Source: Euryodendron excelsum (lineage: Eukaryota > Streptophyta > Magnoliopsida > Ericales > Pentaphylacaceae). From it: a stretch of 64,000 nt of DNA. Made by a program: the position numbers and the translations under genes. Shown piece by piece: positions 61,113 through 64,000 of the stretch. The stretch lies in assembly GCA_033060915.1 (NCBI GenBank), contig CM065381.1:34320336-34384335 (forward strand), read 5' to 3'. Numbering within the stretch: the stretch's first letter is position 1; each line of letters begins with the position of its first letter. The notes below the pieces were generated by a model. That model was not told the DNA's origin. It did not search any database and worked only from the letters and a program-made list of their open reading frames with translations.

Positions 61113-64000
61113 TGTAAGCACACCATTTTCGATCGCTCGGCAGTCTATAGTCCGTCTAGACTTGTACTCAAGTCAATATGGACGTATTCCAATCTAAATC
61201 AACTTTCCAAGTCTAATCCCGTCAATCAAACCGCTTCACGAGTGGGCCCAAATAGAGGCAAAATGACCAAAATGCCCTTGGGGATAATGTTCGGTCCAAT
61301 TCCAACAGGCACGGCTTTTCGAAAATGGTAAGTTCCCTTTCCAATTCTATTTCCAATTCCAATTCCAATTGCAATTCTAATTCCAATTAAATCCGGCACA
61401 CCTTTCTAGAAAGTTGATTCCTTAAGGTGGTAAGACCATCAAATCCAGCACGTTTTCGAGTGAACTCTTCGGAACGGTAAGTCCCTTCAAACCCGTCGAC
61501 CGGGACGAGATCCCAAGTCCCCTAGATGGTAGAACGGTCCACCTTTGGAGCCTATTAGCCCTCTAATGTAGAAATATCCATTTGGCACGCCTTTTGAGAA
61601 AGTTGATTCCTCAGGCGCTAAGTCCATTTAGCAGCTTCCTAAGATCAGGCAGTCTTGGGATTAATCGCGAACCGTCAGAGTAGCAGAAGTACACGTAAAC
61701 ATTGCAACCGTCAAAGTAGCGGAAGTACTCGCAAGCAGGCTAATATAGGGAATTACCAACAAACCTCTGTATCACGAGACTGCCGTCAAAGTGGCGGACA
61801 CACTTAAAACCCAGGTCAACACCGGTGCCTGCTAGCCCACTTTGGTGAAAAATGACCAAACTACCCTTGGGGCCATTTTCGGCACGTTTCTCCAGAAAGT
61901 ACCTAAGTCCTCAGAACGATAAGTCCACTTTTCCAAGATCATCTTAAAGGCAATCTGGCATGATTAGGTGCCTTCTAGTCTATTTCGGGCCAATTCCGAG
62001 ACTTTTTGGTCAAGATAACCATTTTGCCCTTAGGCATTCGAGCGCCCCAGGAACTACACCGGCTCTGGGTATCAAATCGGTAATCTCCCGATAGTGCTTT
62101 TTATAGTATTCTCGACCTTTCATGATCTTTTCGGATCATTCCGAGTCAATTCTAACAAACCCAGTGCAAAATGACCATTTTGCTGTTGGTGGGCCGATCG
62201 CATTTTCCGACCACACCGGCTCTGGGTATCAAACCGGTAACCCCCTAGGACATTCTAAATAATGTTTCCAAATCTCGAGTCTTCTTCCGAGACATATCGA
62301 GTCCATCCCGAGAGTTTTTCTATCTAGTTGACCATTTGGCCCCTAATGGCCCAGTCAACCCTTCCAAAACATCATGTCATAATTTATCAAGTCTAATACT
62401 CCCCGGGACCCTATTCTGAGGGTTCCCGTCCCTTTTCAGCTTTTCGGGCTATTCCTGGTCCCTTAAATCCTTCCCGGACCTTCCGGAGCCACTCCTAGTG
62501 AAGCTAGACTAAAAATTGCATGGTAGTCACTAGTACAGGCCCCAAATCTTCTGAAGATACGTTGCTTGGCGACCTTCAACCTTTCCTAAGTGGCTGGCGT
62601 CACTAGTAGTGGTGCTAAACCAAATGTTGGCCTTGCGCCACTCCTAGTGGCTCTAGAAGGAATTTTGGCCTAGTGCCACTACAACAGGCGCCAAGTCATT
62701 ACTCTCTCTATAAATACAGAGCCTCCTCCAGTGTGAAAAAGGTCTGCAAACTCAGTCTAAAAACCCTACTCTTCGATATACAGAGCCCGTAGCCTCTCTA
62801 AACCCTAGTCTCCTTTAGGTTTTCCAAACCCTAGCCTCCTATACACTCTTATGCACTCCCATACACTCATATATACTCATACGCTAGCCTCCAAAACCTC
62901 AATTGAAGACTTGAAGTGTTGCAAACTAAAGCTCTTGAAGATCAAGACGAAGGCTAAAGCGAAGACCGAAGTAAAGCAAGAAAAGCAAAGCGTGCAAAGC
63001 AAAGCAAAATAAATAAGACACAAGGTAGGCTTTCTATTTAAGTTTACGCAACTCCCCCCTTTCTCTTCTCTCTCTGAACCCACTTCGATTTTCTTCTATT
63101 TTAATCCCCCATCTTCTTCCCCCCCTTTCTTGCATGCTTGAAAGAAAGGACTTCCTGGTCCATGTGTAGAATTAGGCTATTGGAAGGTCACCGTGTCGGG
63201 GGCTTTTTTTTAGTCTAACTGGAGACCACGTGGGTTCGGCCCCCTTAATTATATGGTGAAGCCTTTAACTTTGTATGTTCACGACCCCAACTTGTATTGT
63301 GCATATCATAATCTTACATTCTTCCAAAATTCATTTTCAAACTCGTTTTCAAAACTTGCATTAACATCGCTTTCAAACTTGCATCAAAATTTTCTTTTTC
63401 AAAACTTGTTTTCAAAATCACAATCCTAAGGTGATTCTAGTCTTTCCATGGCTAGGGTTGCTTTAGGAAAGTGTTACATTTAAAGTGACCAATATGGTCC
63501 ATTCAAAACATTGCTGTTTTCAAAACCACTATCTTAAAGTGGTTCTAACCTTCTGATGGTTAGAATCGCTTTAGGAAAGTAAGATACTTTATATACTTTC
63601 TAAAAAGTCTCTCCAATCTCCTTTCCAAAATTGTTTTCAAAAACTCTCTCCAAAAATCTATTTTTCAAAAACTCTTTTTCAAACTCATTTTCAAAACACT
63701 CTTCTCAAAGTTCACTTTCTAAAAACGTTCCTTAAGTTTCCTTCCTAGACAACTCTTTCCAAAAATCTCTTTCCCAAAATCTTTTTCCAAAAACTCTCTC
63801 AAAGTGTTGCTTTCCAAAAAATCTTTCCAAAAACTCTCTCTTCAAAATTCATTTTTTAAAAACTCCTTTTAGGATCTTTTTCAAAAATCTCCCTTTCTAA
63901 AAATTGTACTTTCCAAAAAACTCTTTTCTTAGAGTCCAAGTCAAGCCCTAGAGCCAAGAATTAGGAAACCCTAATTTTTCTTCCCAAAAGTATGATTTCC
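61113..64000 (+). mobile_element. family A 3' LTR (copy 7), cut by window edge
   Basis: It starts TGTAAGCACA right after the polypurine tract, so it is a 3' LTR. It follows copies 1, 2 and 4 through the GGTAAGTCC blocks, U3 repeats, palindromes, TATA box (62709-62716) and the first part of the G-poor leader. Open frames in it are by-products. Confidence 0.88.
62594..62716 (+). promoter_or_regulatory. family A LTR core promoter (copy 7)
   Basis: Three palindromes at about 62594-62616, 62632-62654 and 62670-62694, then TATAAATA at 62709-62716, 15 bp after the last. Confidence 0.6.

Overview
This is a repeat-dominated stretch of a plant nuclear genome, most likely a eudicot. The evidence is nested long LTR retrotransposons of plant-specific lineages, a gag and an antisense plant-mobile-domain ORF typical of the Tat/Ogre branch, degraded chromovirus pol pieces, and one E6-like secreted protein gene. 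The only gene I would defend as intact is that E6-like gene at 53630-54286 (+).

Three element families account for about 60 of the 64 kb. (1) An Athila-like Ty3/gypsy element lies at the left edge (about 1-8077 and, inverted, about 36300-37356). (2) 'Family A' has LTRs of 4.4-5.5 kb starting TGTAAGCACC and ending GCGACA or GTGACA. It is a Tat/Ogre-type element with gag, no visible pol, and an antisense ORF. Seven LTR copies or fragments are present. (3) 'Family B' has LTRs of about 3.5 kb starting TGTAATACCC and ending GGTCGTTACA. It is a Tekay/Del-type chromovirus with decayed RNase H and integrase pieces.

Layout: 1-2436 is Athila-like sequence with a broken ORF; 2437-6975 a truncated A LTR; 6976-8077 the Athila-like 3' end. 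8078-22273 is an A element: 5' LTR, primer site, gag relic, pol-less spacer, antisense ORF relic, tandem repeats, polypurine tract, and the first 128 bp of its 3' LTR. 22274-35785 is a reversed B LTR carrying two nested A solo LTRs (23434-27822 and 29218-34713). 35786-37356 is Athila-like LTR and flank, inverted. 37357-41945 is the rest of the A 3' LTR, inverted. 41946-51380 is a B element with two LTRs. 51381-55701 is low-copy DNA with the E6-like gene. 55702-60720 is a reversed A LTR fragment plus the 3' end of its internal region. 60721-64000 is a forward A 3' end and LTR, cut by the window edge.

The main result is structural. Target-site duplications and LTR halves pair correctly only if the 35786-41945 block was flipped by recombination between two B copies in opposite orientation. 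Undoing the flip restores one full A element with matching LTRs and a near-perfect 5-bp duplication, inserted in one Athila-like LTR, and restores both B insertions. A copies lie both under and inside B copies, so A was active before and after B.

The A LTRs also carry an undescribed-looking promoter layout: two to four palindromes built on GGCGCC, a last palindrome always 15-17 bp before TATAAATA, and then a transcribed leader of more than 1.5 kb almost free of G. All calls come from reading the sequence; no database search or computed alignment was run.
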